Part shown: in pieces, positions 1-8,765 of the stretch
How the letters are laid out: every line of letters begins with the position of its first letter
How positions within the stretch are numbered: position 1 is the first letter of the stretch
Source of the DNA: Fidelibacterota bacterium SCGC AAA160-B08
GTDB lineage: Bacteria; Fidelibacterota; Marinisomatia; Marinisomatales; Marinisomataceae
Length of the DNA: 17,576 nt
Direction: 5' to 3'
Assembly: GCA_000402755.1 (NCBI GenBank)
Contig: AQSD01000002.1
Location: 97,876 to 115,451 of the forward strand
Position numbers and translations under genes: made by a program
Notes under the pieces: generated by a model
What the model was told of the DNA's origin: nothing
The model's input: only the letters and a program-made list of their open reading frames with translations
Databases searched by the model: none

Positions 1-59
1 CCCATCCATTATTTAGAGAATTTGTGAAAGCATCATTAAAGGAGCAAAAGAATGGCTAA
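1..59 (+). CDS. pyrG: CTP synthase, 3' end only
   Basis: Frame 3 from the left edge reads HPLFREFVKASLKEQKNG and then stops at 57-59. The HPLFxxFVxA pattern is the usual extreme C-terminus of CTP synthase, which makes CTP from UTP with glutamine as nitrogen donor. CTP is a substrate for CMP-Kdo synthesis, which fits the kdsA gene that follows and overlaps its last 8 nt. Only 18 codons are visible, so the identification rests on this short motif and on the common pyrG-kdsA adjacency. Confidence 0.72.
   Translation, partial: HPLFREFVKASLKEQKNG
39..44 (+). promoter_or_regulatory. Ribosome binding site of kdsA
   Basis: AAGGAG lies 7 nt before the ATG at 52. It sits inside the last codons of pyrG and supports translation of kdsA from that ATG. 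Confidence 0.7.
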
Positions 60-879
60 AAATAAAGTGGCTTGTAGAGATATTATTTTCGGCGATGAAA
101 AACTTCCATTTATTGGTGGCCCTTGTGTTATTGAAAGCAGAGATCATGCTCTAAAAATGGCAGAAGAAATTTTTAAGATTACAAAAAAATTAGAGATTCC
201 ATTTATTTTTAAAAGTTCATTTGATAAAGCAAATAGAACTTCTATTGATTCTTTTAGAGGTAATGGGCTAGATGAAGGATTGAAAATATTAGAAGAAGTT
301 AAAAATACATTTAATATACCTGTATTGACGGATATTCATCATCCAGAGCAGGCAGAGACAGTTGCTAGCGTAGTAGATGTTCTTCAAATTCCAGCATTCT
401 TGTGTAGGCAAACAGATTTATTAATAGCAGCAGCAAAGACTGGTAAAATTGTTAATATTAAAAAAGGACAATTTTTATCTCCCTATAAAGTAAAAAATAT
501 TATTGATAAAGTTGCAGCTACTGGTAATAAAAATATTCTAGTAACAGAAAGAGGAAATTCTTTTGGATACGATAGTTTAACATCAGATATGCGCTCGATT
601 CAAATTATGAAAGAATTTGGTTTCCCAGTAGTATATGATGCTACACATAGTGCCCAAATACCTGGAAATTTTGAAGAGACTACTTCCGGAAACAGACAGT
701 TTATTCCTGGTCAAATTTATTCTGCAGTATCGACAGGCTGTGATGCAATATTTATGGAAGTTCATGATAATGTTGATCATGCATTAAGTGATGCGAGCAC
801 TCAATGGCCTTTAGATCAATTAGAGTCTGTGCTTGTTTCAATGTTAGCATTTAGAAAAACATACTTAAAACATGGATAA
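52..879 (+). CDS. kdsA: 3-deoxy-D-manno-octulosonate 8-phosphate synthase, metal-dependent type
   Basis: Condenses arabinose 5-phosphate with phosphoenolpyruvate to give Kdo 8-phosphate, the first committed step to the Kdo of the LPS inner core; cytosolic. The 275-aa length is normal and the whole TIM barrel is present. Visible motifs are GPCVIES (22-29), FKSSFDKANRTS, LQIPAFLCRQTDLL, VNIKKGQF, NILVTERG, YDATHS and STQWPL near the end. Cys25 occupies the position that is Asn in the metal-independent E. coli enzyme and Cys in the metal-dependent Aquifex type. The other expected ligands, His199, Glu236 and Asp247, are all present, so a divalent-metal enzyme is inferred. The start is supported by AAGGAG 7 nt upstream. 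The gene overlaps pyrG and is followed after 5 nt by kdsC. Confidence 0.96.
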   Translation: MAKNKVACRDIIFGDEKLPFIGGPCVIESRDHALKMAEEIFKITKKLEIPFIFKSSFDKANRTSIDSFRGNGLDEGLKILEEVKNTFNIPVLTDIHHPEQAETVASVVDVLQIPAFLCRQTDLLIAAAKTGKIVNIKKGQFLSPYKVKNIIDKVAATGNKNILVTERGNSFGYDSLTSDMRSIQIMKEFGFPVVYDATHSAQIPGNFEETTSGNRQFIPGQIYSAVSTGCDAIFMEVHDNVDHALSDASTQWPLDQLESVLVSMLAFRKTYLKHG

Positions 880-884
880 AAAAA

Positions 885-1415
885 ATGGATAAAGAATTGA
901 AAAATATTAAACTATTTATTTGTGATGTAGATGGTATTCTTACGGATGGACAATTTATTAAAGATACTGCAGGCGAAGAATCAAAAAGCTTTAACGTATT
1001 AGATGGCGTTGGTTTTGTAATGTTGAGACTGCTAGACCTTGGTATTAAGACAGCATGGATTACCGGAAGAGAATCAGCTACTACAACCTCAAGAGCAGAA
1101 GAATTACAAATTGATGATGTATATAATGGGGTCATTAGAAAGATAGATTCTTATAACGAATTAAAGAAAAAATATAATCTTCAAGACAGTGAAATTTGTT
1201 TTATGGGAGATGATATTATCGATATTCCCATTTTAGAAAAAGTAGGTTTTGCTGTTTCTGTCCCAAATGCACCTAAATATATTGCAAGCTATGCACATCA
1301 TATAACAAAAAAAACTGGTGGAAACGGAGCAGTCAGAGAAGTCATTGATTTGCTTATTGCATCAAGAGGAGATTTTGACCAACTGTTAGATCAGTTACTT
1401 TCTGAATTGCGATGA
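885..1415 (+). CDS. kdsC: 3-deoxy-D-manno-octulosonate 8-phosphate phosphatase
   Basis: Removes the phosphate from Kdo 8-phosphate, the step after KdsA. It is a HAD-superfamily enzyme of the small, cap-less KdsC type, and 176 aa is normal for the family. The nucleophile motif DVDGILTDG carries Asp14 and Asp16. The second motif is ITGRES (59-64), and the Mg-binding motif is MGDDIIDIP with GDD at 108-110. The family's C-terminal segment with TGGNGAVREVID is present, which in KdsC reaches into the neighbouring subunit's active site. The next gene starts within its stop codon (ATGA), so translational coupling is likely. Confidence 0.95.
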   Translation: MDKELKNIKLFICDVDGILTDGQFIKDTAGEESKSFNVLDGVGFVMLRLLDLGIKTAWITGRESATTTSRAEELQIDDVYNGVIRKIDSYNELKKKYNLQDSEICFMGDDIIDIPILEKVGFAVSVPNAPKYIASYAHHITKKTGGNGAVREVIDLLIASRGDFDQLLDQLLSELR

Positions 1416-1927
1416 ACTATTATTATTTAGTACCATTTTTTATTTTAATTAGCTGTTCTAAATCTTATCAAAATGAGACACCTCTAGAGAATATCCACGA
1501 TCAAGTATCTAGTAGCGTAGAAATCACTTTGACTGAAAAAGGAAATATTAAAGCACTTATTAAGTCAAACCTACTAGAGCGAAATAATGAAAATTTAGAA
1601 TTAAAGTTAACAGATAATGTCAATGTAGATTTATATGATGATAACTATAAACATAAATCGCTTATCACCTCTCATTATGCATTTGTAAGTGAGAAAGAAA
1701 ATAAAATCCATGCATTTGGAGATGTAGTGGTTGCTGCTGATAACGGACAACAGCTCTTGACAGATTCATTACTTTGGGATAATAAAAAAGATAAAATTTT
1801 TACTGATGCAAATTTAACTTTTATTTCTGGAGATTTTGATACATTGTATGGTATGGGATTTGAATCTAATATTGATTTAACAGATTGGAAAATTATAAAA
1901 CCAAGAGGCTCTATTAATAATGAGTAA
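1412..1927 (+). CDS. lptC: LptC-like LPS export protein, predicted lipoprotein
   Basis: 171 aa. LptC bridges the inner-membrane LptB2FG transporter to the periplasmic LptA bridge. Here the N-terminus is a short hydrophobic signal ending in a lipobox-like LISC with Cys15, so a lipid anchor replaces the transmembrane helix of the E. coli protein; this form is common in Bacteroidota-like bacteria. Residues from about 35 on are beta-rich. They contain the OstA/LptC-type stretch FVSEKENKIHAFGDVVV, followed by LLTDSLLWDNKKDKIFTD and FISGDFDTLYGMGFESN. Position between kdsC and lptB supports the call. It overlaps kdsC by 4 nt and lptB by 8 nt. No lptA gene lies between lptC and lptB. Confidence 0.86.
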   Translation: MNYYYLVPFFILISCSKSYQNETPLENIHDQVSSSVEITLTEKGNIKALIKSNLLERNNENLELKLTDNVNVDLYDDNYKHKSLITSHYAFVSEKENKIHAFGDVVVAADNGQQLLTDSLLWDNKKDKIFTDANLTFISGDFDTLYGMGFESNIDLTDWKIIKPRGSINNE

Positions 1928-2648
1928 AACATTAAGCGCAAAAAGCTTGAAAAAAAACTATTCTCAAAAAAATGTTGTCAACAATATTGATATCAATTTA
2001 GAAAAAGGAGAAATCGTAGGTCTTCTGGGTCCTAATGGTGCTGGGAAAACTACTACATTTTATATGATTACAGGAATGATTCGGCCTTCATCTGGTACTA
2101 TATCACTGGGAGATGTAGATATTACAAATCTTCCAATGTATAAGCGTGCAAGAATGGGCATTGGATATCTTGCCCAAGAACCATCTATTTTTGGAAAACT
2201 AACCGTAGAAGATAATTTGAAAATTGTATTAGAGACAATTTTACCAAAAGATATAGATCAGAATAATTTAATTGATGAACTATTAGATCAATTTAATATC
2301 AGTCACTTAAGAAAAAGTTTAGGCTCAAGTCTTTCTGGCGGAGAAAGGCGACGTGTTGAGATATGTCGTACTCTGGCACTAAAACCTGATTTTGTTCTTC
2401 TAGATGAGCCTTTTGCTGGAGTAGATCCGATTGCAGTAGAAGATATTCAACAAATGATTATTTCATTAAAAAAGAAAAATATAGGAGTGTTGATTACTGA
2501 CCATAATGTAAGAGAGACCCTTTCAATTACGGACAGATCTTATTTATTATATAGTGGAGAAATTTTAAAATCTGGAGATGCAGAAACGCTTGCAAATGAC
2601 GAAGAAGTCAGAAGAATATATCTAGGGAAAAAATTTAGACTAGATTAA
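1920..2648 (+). CDS. lptB: LPS export ABC transporter ATP-binding protein
   Basis: Cytoplasmic ATPase that powers LPS extraction from the inner membrane with LptF and LptG, which are not in this window. All ABC motifs are intact: Walker A GPNGAGKTT (37-45), Q-loop Gln86, signature LSGGE (138-142), Walker B FVLLDEP (158-164) with catalytic Glu163, and switch His195. The 242-aa length is typical. LptB-specific features include the DEPFAGVDPIAV stretch and TDHNVRETLSITDRSYLL. The start codon overlaps the lptC end and its last base is the first base of rpoN (TAATG), so lptB and rpoN are probably translationally coupled, a linkage seen in many Gram-negative bacteria. Confidence 0.97.
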   Translation: MSKTLSAKSLKKNYSQKNVVNNIDINLEKGEIVGLLGPNGAGKTTTFYMITGMIRPSSGTISLGDVDITNLPMYKRARMGIGYLAQEPSIFGKLTVEDNLKIVLETILPKDIDQNNLIDELLDQFNISHLRKSLGSSLSGGERRRVEICRTLALKPDFVLLDEPFAGVDPIAVEDIQQMIISLKKKNIGVLITDHNVRETLSITDRSYLLYSGEILKSGDAETLANDEEVRRIYLGKKFRLD

Positions 2649-3940
2649 TGAATAAGCTTTCTACTAAGATTAGACAAAAACAGTCTATAACACCAAAACA
2701 AATACTTCAATCTAGACTTTTAGAGCTTAGTCTTGATGAAATTGAAAAAGAACTAGAAAGTGAAATCCAAAAAAATCCTGCTTTAATTGAAAAAAATACT
2801 GAAGAATTTGTAGCTAAAGACAATGAAAATTATGGTCTTGATAATCAAGCAAACTATGATTTATTTTTATCTAATTTACCAGAAGATAAGAATACCATTG
2901 ATAATCTTATAAGTCAAATTGATCAATCTGAGATTGATGATAAATCTAAAGAAATAGCCCAACAAATTGTATTCAATGTGGATAATAGCGGATTTTTAGA
3001 CTCTGAATTAGAATTAATTGCAGATAATGTCGATGTAAATATACAAGATGTTGAAAGTACTTTAGCCTTTGTTAAAACCTTAAATCCTAAGGGGGTAGGA
3101 TGTAGAAATCTACAAGAGTATCTTATGTTGCAAATTGATCAAAAAGAAAAAACTGCATTGGATATTATTGGTAGTCACTTTGATCAATTTCTTAATCAAG
3201 AATTTCTCGATATAAAATTGGGACTATCTTGTTCAGACGCTGAATTTGAGCATGCATTAATTGTTATTTCTTCAAAACAATTTTCACCAATAATAGATTT
3301 AAGTGAAAAAAATCAACAGGTCAATCCTGATGTTATTTTAAGGATGAAAAACGATGAATGGTTTATCCTGATCAATGATAGGCATTTAAGTAAGTTCAAA
3401 ATATCCAATGAATATTTAAATGCAGCAATGGATCAAAAGACATCCAAGGAAGAAAAATCTTTTGTTGATAATCACATTAGTAGTGCGCAAGATTTATTAG
3501 ATACTATTTTATTTCGATCAAATACCTTGAGAAAGGTGGTAAGCGAGGTTCTCAATATACAGCGTGACTATTTATCTGAAAAACAGAAACATCCTAATCC
3601 GTTAAAGCTAGAAGACATTGCTAGAAAAATTGATATGGATATATCCAGCATTAGTAGAACAGTAAAAAATAAATATATTGATACTCCCTTAGGAACTTTA
3701 AGTTTAAAAAGTCTTTTTAGTAGTAAGATAGTAAAAAAATCTGGCAAAGTAGTGGGAGTAGAAGATTTGAAAACTACTATAAGAAATATTGTAGAAGCAG
3801 AAGATAAAAATCAGCCTTTATCTGATTTAGAGATTGTAAAATTATTAGATGAAAACGACTTTACTATTGCAAGACGAACAGTAGCAAAGTATAGAGAATC
3901 AATGAACATATTAAATACTAAGAAAAGGAAATTAAAATGA
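2648..3940 (+). CDS. rpoN: RNA polymerase sigma-54 factor
   Basis: Alternative sigma factor that recognises -24/-12 promoters and needs AAA+ activators. At 430 aa it is slightly short but complete. Region I (about 1-50) has the expected Gln- and Leu-rich pattern with ITPKQILQSRLLELS. The acidic region II follows, then the core-binding domain, a helix-turn-helix near LKLEDIARKIDMDISSISRTV, and the diagnostic RpoN box ARRTVAKYRE at 408-417. It starts on the last base of lptB and overlaps argF by 4 nt. Few obligate oligotrophs keep sigma-54, so it implies some activator-controlled regulon elsewhere. I saw no clear -24/-12 promoter in the non-coding parts of this window. Confidence 0.96.
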   Translation: MNKLSTKIRQKQSITPKQILQSRLLELSLDEIEKELESEIQKNPALIEKNTEEFVAKDNENYGLDNQANYDLFLSNLPEDKNTIDNLISQIDQSEIDDKSKEIAQQIVFNVDNSGFLDSELELIADNVDVNIQDVESTLAFVKTLNPKGVGCRNLQEYLMLQIDQKEKTALDIIGSHFDQFLNQEFLDIKLGLSCSDAEFEHALIVISSKQFSPIIDLSEKNQQVNPDVILRMKNDEWFILINDRHLSKFKISNEYLNAAMDQKTSKEEKSFVDNHISSAQDLLDTILFRSNTLRKVVSEVLNIQRDYLSEKQKHPNPLKLEDIARKIDMDISSISRTVKNKYIDTPLGTLSLKSLFSSKIVKKSGKVVGVEDLKTTIRNIVEAEDKNQPLSDLEIVKLLDENDFTIARRTVAKYRESMNILNTKKRKLK

Positions 3941-4860
3941 GTCTTAAACATTGTATTAAAGTTGATGATTTTTCAGGAAATGAAATAATTGATTTATTTA
4001 ACTTAACTGCCGAGTTAAAACACAAGTATAGAACAAAAGAAGATTTTAGGCCATTCAAGAACCATTCTATGGCAATGATTTTTGCAAAACCTTCCGCCAG
4101 AACAAGAGTATCTTTTGAGACAGGATTTTCTTGGATGGGAGGCCATGCAATATATTTAGCTCCTCAAGATATTGGCTTGGGTAAGAGAGAAAGTGCCTCA
4201 GATTTAGCTCAATTATTTAGTAGGTACAATGATTTAATCATGGCCAGAGTATTTAGCCATAGCGATATGTTAGATTTTGAAAAACATTCGACTGTTCCGG
4301 TAATTAATGGATTAACTGACTATAATCACCCTTGTCAAATTTTAACTGATATGTTTACAATTTGGGAAGCAAAGCAAAAAAATATTAATGATTTGAAAGT
4401 TGCATATGTTGGCGATGGTAACAATATTGTTAATTCATGGATTAGATTAGCAAGTATCTTGCCATTTGAATTTACCTGCGTTTGTCCAGAAGGCTATGAG
4501 CCTGATCCAGAAACAATCAAATTTGCAGAATCAAAAAATCTATCTAAAATTAATATAACCAATGATCCTATAAAGGGCGTCATGAATGCAGATGTGATTT
4601 ATACTGATGTATGGGCTTCCATGGGACAAAAAGAAGAAATCGATGAAAGGATTAAAATATTTTCTCCTTTTCAGGTTAATGATTCTCTGTCATCACATGC
4701 TAAAGATGACTATCTATTTATGCACTGTTTACCTGCGGAAAGAGGAAGAGAAGTTACAGACAATGTAATTGACTCAAAAAATTCTGTTGTTTTTGAGCAA
4801 GCAGAAAATCGCTTACATACTCAGAATGCTATTATGGTTACATTATGTGATAAACTCTAG
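3937..4860 (+). CDS. argF: Ornithine carbamoyltransferase
   Basis: Joins ornithine and carbamoyl phosphate to give citrulline in arginine synthesis. The 307-aa length is typical. The carbamoyl-phosphate loop reads KPSARTR (51-57), with Ala at the second position of the usual STRTR motif. Other family motifs are HPCQILTDM, VGDGNNIVNSW, the HCLPA motif with Cys264 (263-267) and the C-terminal FEQAENRLHTQNAIM. VGDGNN and HCLPA favour the ornithine enzyme over aspartate carbamoyltransferase. It begins within the rpoN stop codon (ATGA) and ends the first operon. An arginine gene coupled to rpoN and LPS genes is an odd neighbourhood with no obvious functional link. Confidence 0.93.
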   Translation: MSLKHCIKVDDFSGNEIIDLFNLTAELKHKYRTKEDFRPFKNHSMAMIFAKPSARTRVSFETGFSWMGGHAIYLAPQDIGLGKRESASDLAQLFSRYNDLIMARVFSHSDMLDFEKHSTVPVINGLTDYNHPCQILTDMFTIWEAKQKNINDLKVAYVGDGNNIVNSWIRLASILPFEFTCVCPEGYEPDPETIKFAESKNLSKINITNDPIKGVMNADVIYTDVWASMGQKEEIDERIKIFSPFQVNDSLSSHAKDDYLFMHCLPAERGREVTDNVIDSKNSVVFEQAENRLHTQNAIMVTLCDKL

Positions 4861-5594
4861 AAATTTTTGATTTCTAATTTATCACCGTCAAATATAGCAT
4901 AATTATAATTTTCTTTATTGCATTCATTTAGTAGAATTAGTTCGCCGTTGCTGAATGTTTTATGATAAGAATGATGATAATGGCCCATAATAACATATGT
5001 AAAATCTTGATTCATTTTTCCTTTGGCAAAATGCTCTAACTCAGTATGAATATTATTGATTTTTTCTTCACTGATATGATGCGAATCTTTTCTTTCATAA
5101 GATATTTTATCTGCAATTTTTAGTGCAATACTTTTTGGAAGAAGAGAATAGGTTTTAATGAATATATTGCTACGAATAACTCTCTTTAATAGGCGATATG
5201 ATTTATCCCAAGATAAAATTCCATCTCCATGTGTAATGTATATATTTTTATTATTATGAGTTATTACTGTATCATCTAAAAAAGTTTCTGTGAAGTATTT
5301 TTTAAAATATTTTCCAATCCAATAATCATGATTACCAGCTATAAAGTAAATTTCGAAGCCTTTATCTTTAATTTGTTGAATTTTAGTAAATATTTTTTCA
5401 TAATTACTAGTGGTCTGATTCTGATATTCAAAATAATAATCAAAAAAATCTCCCATAATAAATATAGATCCTTTTGTATTATTTTCAGAGATAGAATCTA
5501 AGAACTTTGAAAATTTTTCTAACTCCTTATTTTCCTGATTTGAACCTGAAGATTTAAAGTGAGTGTCTCCAAAAAAGTATATCGGTAGTTGCAT
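4857..5594 (-). CDS. lpxH: UDP-2,3-diacylglucosamine diphosphatase-like metallophosphoesterase
   Basis: 245 aa, calcineurin-like phosphoesterase of LpxH type, which cleaves UDP-2,3-diacylglucosamine to lipid X and UMP in lipid A synthesis at the inner membrane. Metal-binding motifs run in family order: GDTH (Asp10, His12), MGDFFDYYFEY (Asp49), GNHDYWIG (Asn88, His89), THGD (His122) and GHYHH (His205, His207). Length and the aromatic insert after GD are as in LpxH and its Bacteroidota relatives, which often have GNHD where E. coli has GNRD. It is convergent with argF and shares the CTAG palindrome with it. It is divergent from the barrel-protein gene, with about 50 bp between them. A related phosphoesterase with another substrate cannot be excluded. 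Confidence 0.83.
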   Translation of the reverse strand: MQLPIYFFGDTHFKSSGSNQENKELEKFSKFLDSISENNTKGSIFIMGDFFDYYFEYQNQTTSNYEKIFTKIQQIKDKGFEIYFIAGNHDYWIGKYFKKYFTETFLDDTVITHNNKNIYITHGDGILSWDKSYRLLKRVIRSNIFIKTYSLLPKSIALKIADKISYERKDSHHISEEKINNIHTELEHFAKGKMNQDFTYVIMGHYHHSYHKTFSNGELILLNECNKENYNYAIFDGDKLEIKNF

Positions 5595-5644
5595 TATAAA
5601 AATTACCCTTTAAACTAAGCTTGTTCAATATTAATATTATCAAC

Positions 5645-8600
5645 ATGAAGTTCATCATAATATATCTTTTATGCAGTCAATTAGTCTTTGGTCAAAATTT
5701 TGGTCAAAATAAAGTCCAATATGATACTTTCGATTGGGAATATATTGTTAGCCCTAATTTCAATGTCTATTATTATGGCGATAACTACGATTTAGCAGTT
5801 TTTACTTCTAAAGTCGCGGAAGAGTCTCTAGATCAAATAGGAAAACACTTGAGATGGAGAAGTAATAAGCCAGTAAAGATTATTGTTTATTCATCACACA
5901 ATGATTTTCAACAAACAAATATTGTAGGGGCTTATATGCCTGAAGGCGTTGGAGGTGTAACTGAATTATACAAGAATCGAATTGTTATTCCATTTGAAGG
6001 GTCTTACACGCAGTTTAAGCATGTTATTCACCATGAGTTAGTGCACGCTTCGATCAATGATATGATGTATGGAGGAAATGCTCAAGGACTTATAAGTGGA
6101 AGAATACTATTACAAATACCTTTATGGGCTAATGAAGGTTTAGCAGAATTCCTTTCAACTGATTGGGATAGTGAAACCGATATGGTAGTGAGAGATCTTG
6201 CTATTGAAGAGCAATTACCTACTATCAATCAGCTTAATTATTCTATTCTGGCCTATAAAGGCGGTAATTCAGTCTATCAATATATTACTGAAAAGTATGG
6301 TAGAGAAAAAATTGGAGAGATTTTTCAACAAATGAAAAGAACTCAAAATGCAGAAAAAGGATTTAAAAATGCATTGGGGGTAGATTTTGAGCAGCTTACA
6401 AAAGACTGGCATGATTACTTAAAAAAAGAATATTGGTCTGATATTAATAAGCGAGAAAAAATTACCGATTTTGCAGATAAAATTACTGATAGGGAAAAAA
6501 CAAGAAATTTCTATAACGTTAGTCCTGCATTTTCTCCAGACGGAAATACAGTAGCCTATTTTACGGACCAAAATGGATACATGGATTTAGTGCTATACAG
6601 TCTTGATTCTGGAAAGCAAAAAAAGCGGTTGATTAGAGGAAATACTAGCCCAGACTTTGAAGAGCTAAAGTGGTTACAGCCAGGATTGTCTTGGTCTCCT
6701 GATGGCAAGTTTATTGCATTTGCTTCTAAAAGCGGAAAAGAAGATTCTATTATTATGGTGAATACTCAGAATGGCGATTATGACAAAATACCTATTGCTT
6801 TGGATGGAGTCTTTACTACAGTATGGCATCCTAATGAAAATAAAATTGCTTTCGTTGGACATAAAGATAATGCGAGTGATTTATATATTGTAGATCTGGA
6901 TACTCAAGAGGTTACCAATTTAACCAATGATACTTTTTCAGACTTTTCTCCAACATGGTCAGATGATGGGGGTAGAATTGTATTTAGTTCAGATAGAGGG
7001 TCCAGCAAAGGTTCACCTGATATGTTTGATGTAGACTTTTCGCAGAGAGATTTATTTATGTATGACTTTGCTATTGAAGAGATTGTGCAGATTACTGACA
7101 CACCTTATAACGAAGATTATCCATCTCTAACTAAAGACAATTTACTGTTTTATACTGCAGATTATAATGGTGTATACAATATCTTTAGACATGAAATGGG
7201 TAGTGAAATTTTTTCTCCTATTACTAATGCAATAACAGGAATTCAACAAATTGATGTTGATAGCTCAGGTGATAAGTTAGTTTTCTCAGGCTACTCAGAA
7301 AGAGGGTGGGACTTATTTGTAATGAGTCAAGCGCAAAATAGGGAGGAAAAAGTTATTCCGGAAACAAGATTCTATAGCGAAAGAAATGATGTTGATACTT
7401 TTCAAGATTTACGTTTTGTAAAGTCAGAGAAACCTAATGAAGAGTCTCAAGATTATTCACAATATATATTTTCTAAAAATTATAGAAGATTCAATGATAC
7501 CAACAAAGATGATGAGGAAGATCCTGCGCCGGTAGATTCACTTCGTTTTGCAAATGGATATACAGCTAAGGCATATCAAACAGACTTTTCTATTGATTAT
7601 ATAGCAACAAGAGCTTCTATTGACAACCTGTTTGGTACTAGAGCACTAGCAAATCTTGCTTGGAGCGATGTAATGGGTGATCATCAAATTATGATGGGCA
7701 CAAACTTAGTGTTGGATCTGGATAATAGTGATGTAGTGATTAGTTATGCTTTTCTAAAGAATAGAATGAACTATTATGGTACTTTATTTCAGCAAGCAAA
7801 TACCTTTTCATTAGGCTATAGTCTTACATCGGACTATATCGGTAAGCTAAGAGATTATGGTTTAGGTTTTTTTGCCCAATATCCTTTCTCAAAATTTAGT
7901 CGAATTGACTTTGGTGGAACATTTAGAGCTGTAGAATATGAGGTCAAAGAATTCGATATATATAATCTCACTTACGATTCTGTCTACACAGAGAGTCTCA
8001 CAGCAATTATGCCGATGGTAAGTTGGGTTTTTGATAATACTACAAATTCATATACAGGTCCTAATGATGGATTAAAACAGTATCTTACTTTTCAATTCAG
8101 CCCTTCTGTTGGAGATGACTCCATTCCTTTCCAGACAATTAAATTTGATATTAGAAAATATTTTAAAATTGATAGAAACTATAGTATAGCAACACGATTG
8201 ATGCTAGGAAAGAGTATGGGAGATAATCCACAGAGATTCTTTTTAGGAGGAAATTCTCAAATGACCATTTTCTCAGATACTCAAACAGAAGGAAGAGATG
8301 ATACAGGTTTTTATGCACAAAGAGTTTTACAGTATGATAATTCTTCTGTACTTCAGGATGTTTACTTTAGTGAATATGTTTTTCCAGTAAGAGGTGCACG
8401 ATATAGAGAGCGTACTGGAGAAAATGTAGCAGTAGCAAATTTTGAGTTCAGGTTTCCATTTGTTAATTATGTAGATGTGAGTTTTCCTGCAAGGATTAGA
8501 TTCGGAAATATCTTTGGACATTTATTTGTTGATGTTGGTGCTGCATGGGATTCAAGTGAAGAGTTTGATGATAGTGCATTAGTGAGGGCAAAATACGGCC

Positions 8601-8761
8601 TATCTGATCCAGAAGCTTCTGCAATTATTTCTACATTTGGTATTGGAATGAAGATGTTTACTCCTTGGGCTTTGGTAAGGCTTGATACTGCTTGGGATCG
8701 ATATCCAAATGGAGATTATTCAAAACCACAATATATCTTATCTATAGGTTACGATTGGTAA
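5645..8761 (+). CDS. Peptidase MA-like / TolB-like propeller / Omp85-like barrel protein
   Basis: 1038 aa from the ATG at 5645. An upstream TTG at 5621 would add eight residues ahead of the signal peptide and is less likely. Order of parts: signal peptide (1-17, ending VFGQ); a peptidase MA-like domain with HELVH (130-134) and a downstream glutamate in ANEGLAEF (Glu164 or Glu168), as in gluzincin metalloproteases; about six WD40/TolB-like propeller repeats at roughly 290-565, seen as FSPDG, WSPDG, WSDDG and SSGDK; an acidic linker; and from about 640 a beta-rich C-terminal barrel with the surface-antigen-like stretch RYRERTGENVAVANFEFRF and a final aromatic residue. It should sit in the outer membrane with the soluble domains in the periplasm. 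Substrate and role are unknown. It is followed after 4 nt by tgt. Confidence 0.85.
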   Translation: MKFIIIYLLCSQLVFGQNFGQNKVQYDTFDWEYIVSPNFNVYYYGDNYDLAVFTSKVAEESLDQIGKHLRWRSNKPVKIIVYSSHNDFQQTNIVGAYMPEGVGGVTELYKNRIVIPFEGSYTQFKHVIHHELVHASINDMMYGGNAQGLISGRILLQIPLWANEGLAEFLSTDWDSETDMVVRDLAIEEQLPTINQLNYSILAYKGGNSVYQYITEKYGREKIGEIFQQMKRTQNAEKGFKNALGVDFEQLTKDWHDYLKKEYWSDINKREKITDFADKITDREKTRNFYNVSPAFSPDGNTVAYFTDQNGYMDLVLYSLDSGKQKKRLIRGNTSPDFEELKWLQPGLSWSPDGKFIAFASKSGKEDSIIMVNTQNGDYDKIPIALDGVFTTVWHPNENKIAFVGHKDNASDLYIVDLDTQEVTNLTNDTFSDFSPTWSDDGGRIVFSSDRGSSKGSPDMFDVDFSQRDLFMYDFAIEEIVQITDTPYNEDYPSLTKDNLLFYTADYNGVYNIFRHEMGSEIFSPITNAITGIQQIDVDSSGDKLVFSGYSERGWDLFVMSQAQNREEKVIPETRFYSERNDVDTFQDLRFVKSEKPNEESQDYSQYIFSKNYRRFNDTNKDDEEDPAPVDSLRFANGYTAKAYQTDFSIDYIATRASIDNLFGTRALANLAWSDVMGDHQIMMGTNLVLDLDNSDVVISYAFLKNRMNYYGTLFQQANTFSLGYSLTSDYIGKLRDYGLGFFAQYPFSKFSRIDFGGTFRAVEYEVKEFDIYNLTYDSVYTESLTAIMPMVSWVFDNTTNSYTGPNDGLKQYLTFQFSPSVGDDSIPFQTIKFDIRKYFKIDRNYSIATRLMLGKSMGDNPQRFFLGGNSQMTIFSDTQTEGRDDTGFYAQRVLQYDNSSVLQDVYFSEYVFPVRGARYRERTGENVAVANFEFRFPFVNYVDVSFPARIRFGNIFGHLFVDVGAAWDSSEEFDDSALVRAKYGLSDPEASAIISTFGIGMKMFTPWALVRLDTAWDRYPNGDYSKPQYILSIGYDW

Positions 8762-8765
8762 TCTC

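Noticed and set aside
5621..5644. TTG at 5621 as the start of the large barrel protein
   Set aside because: It adds eight residues before a normal signal peptide beginning at the ATG at 5645, and no ribosome site supports it.
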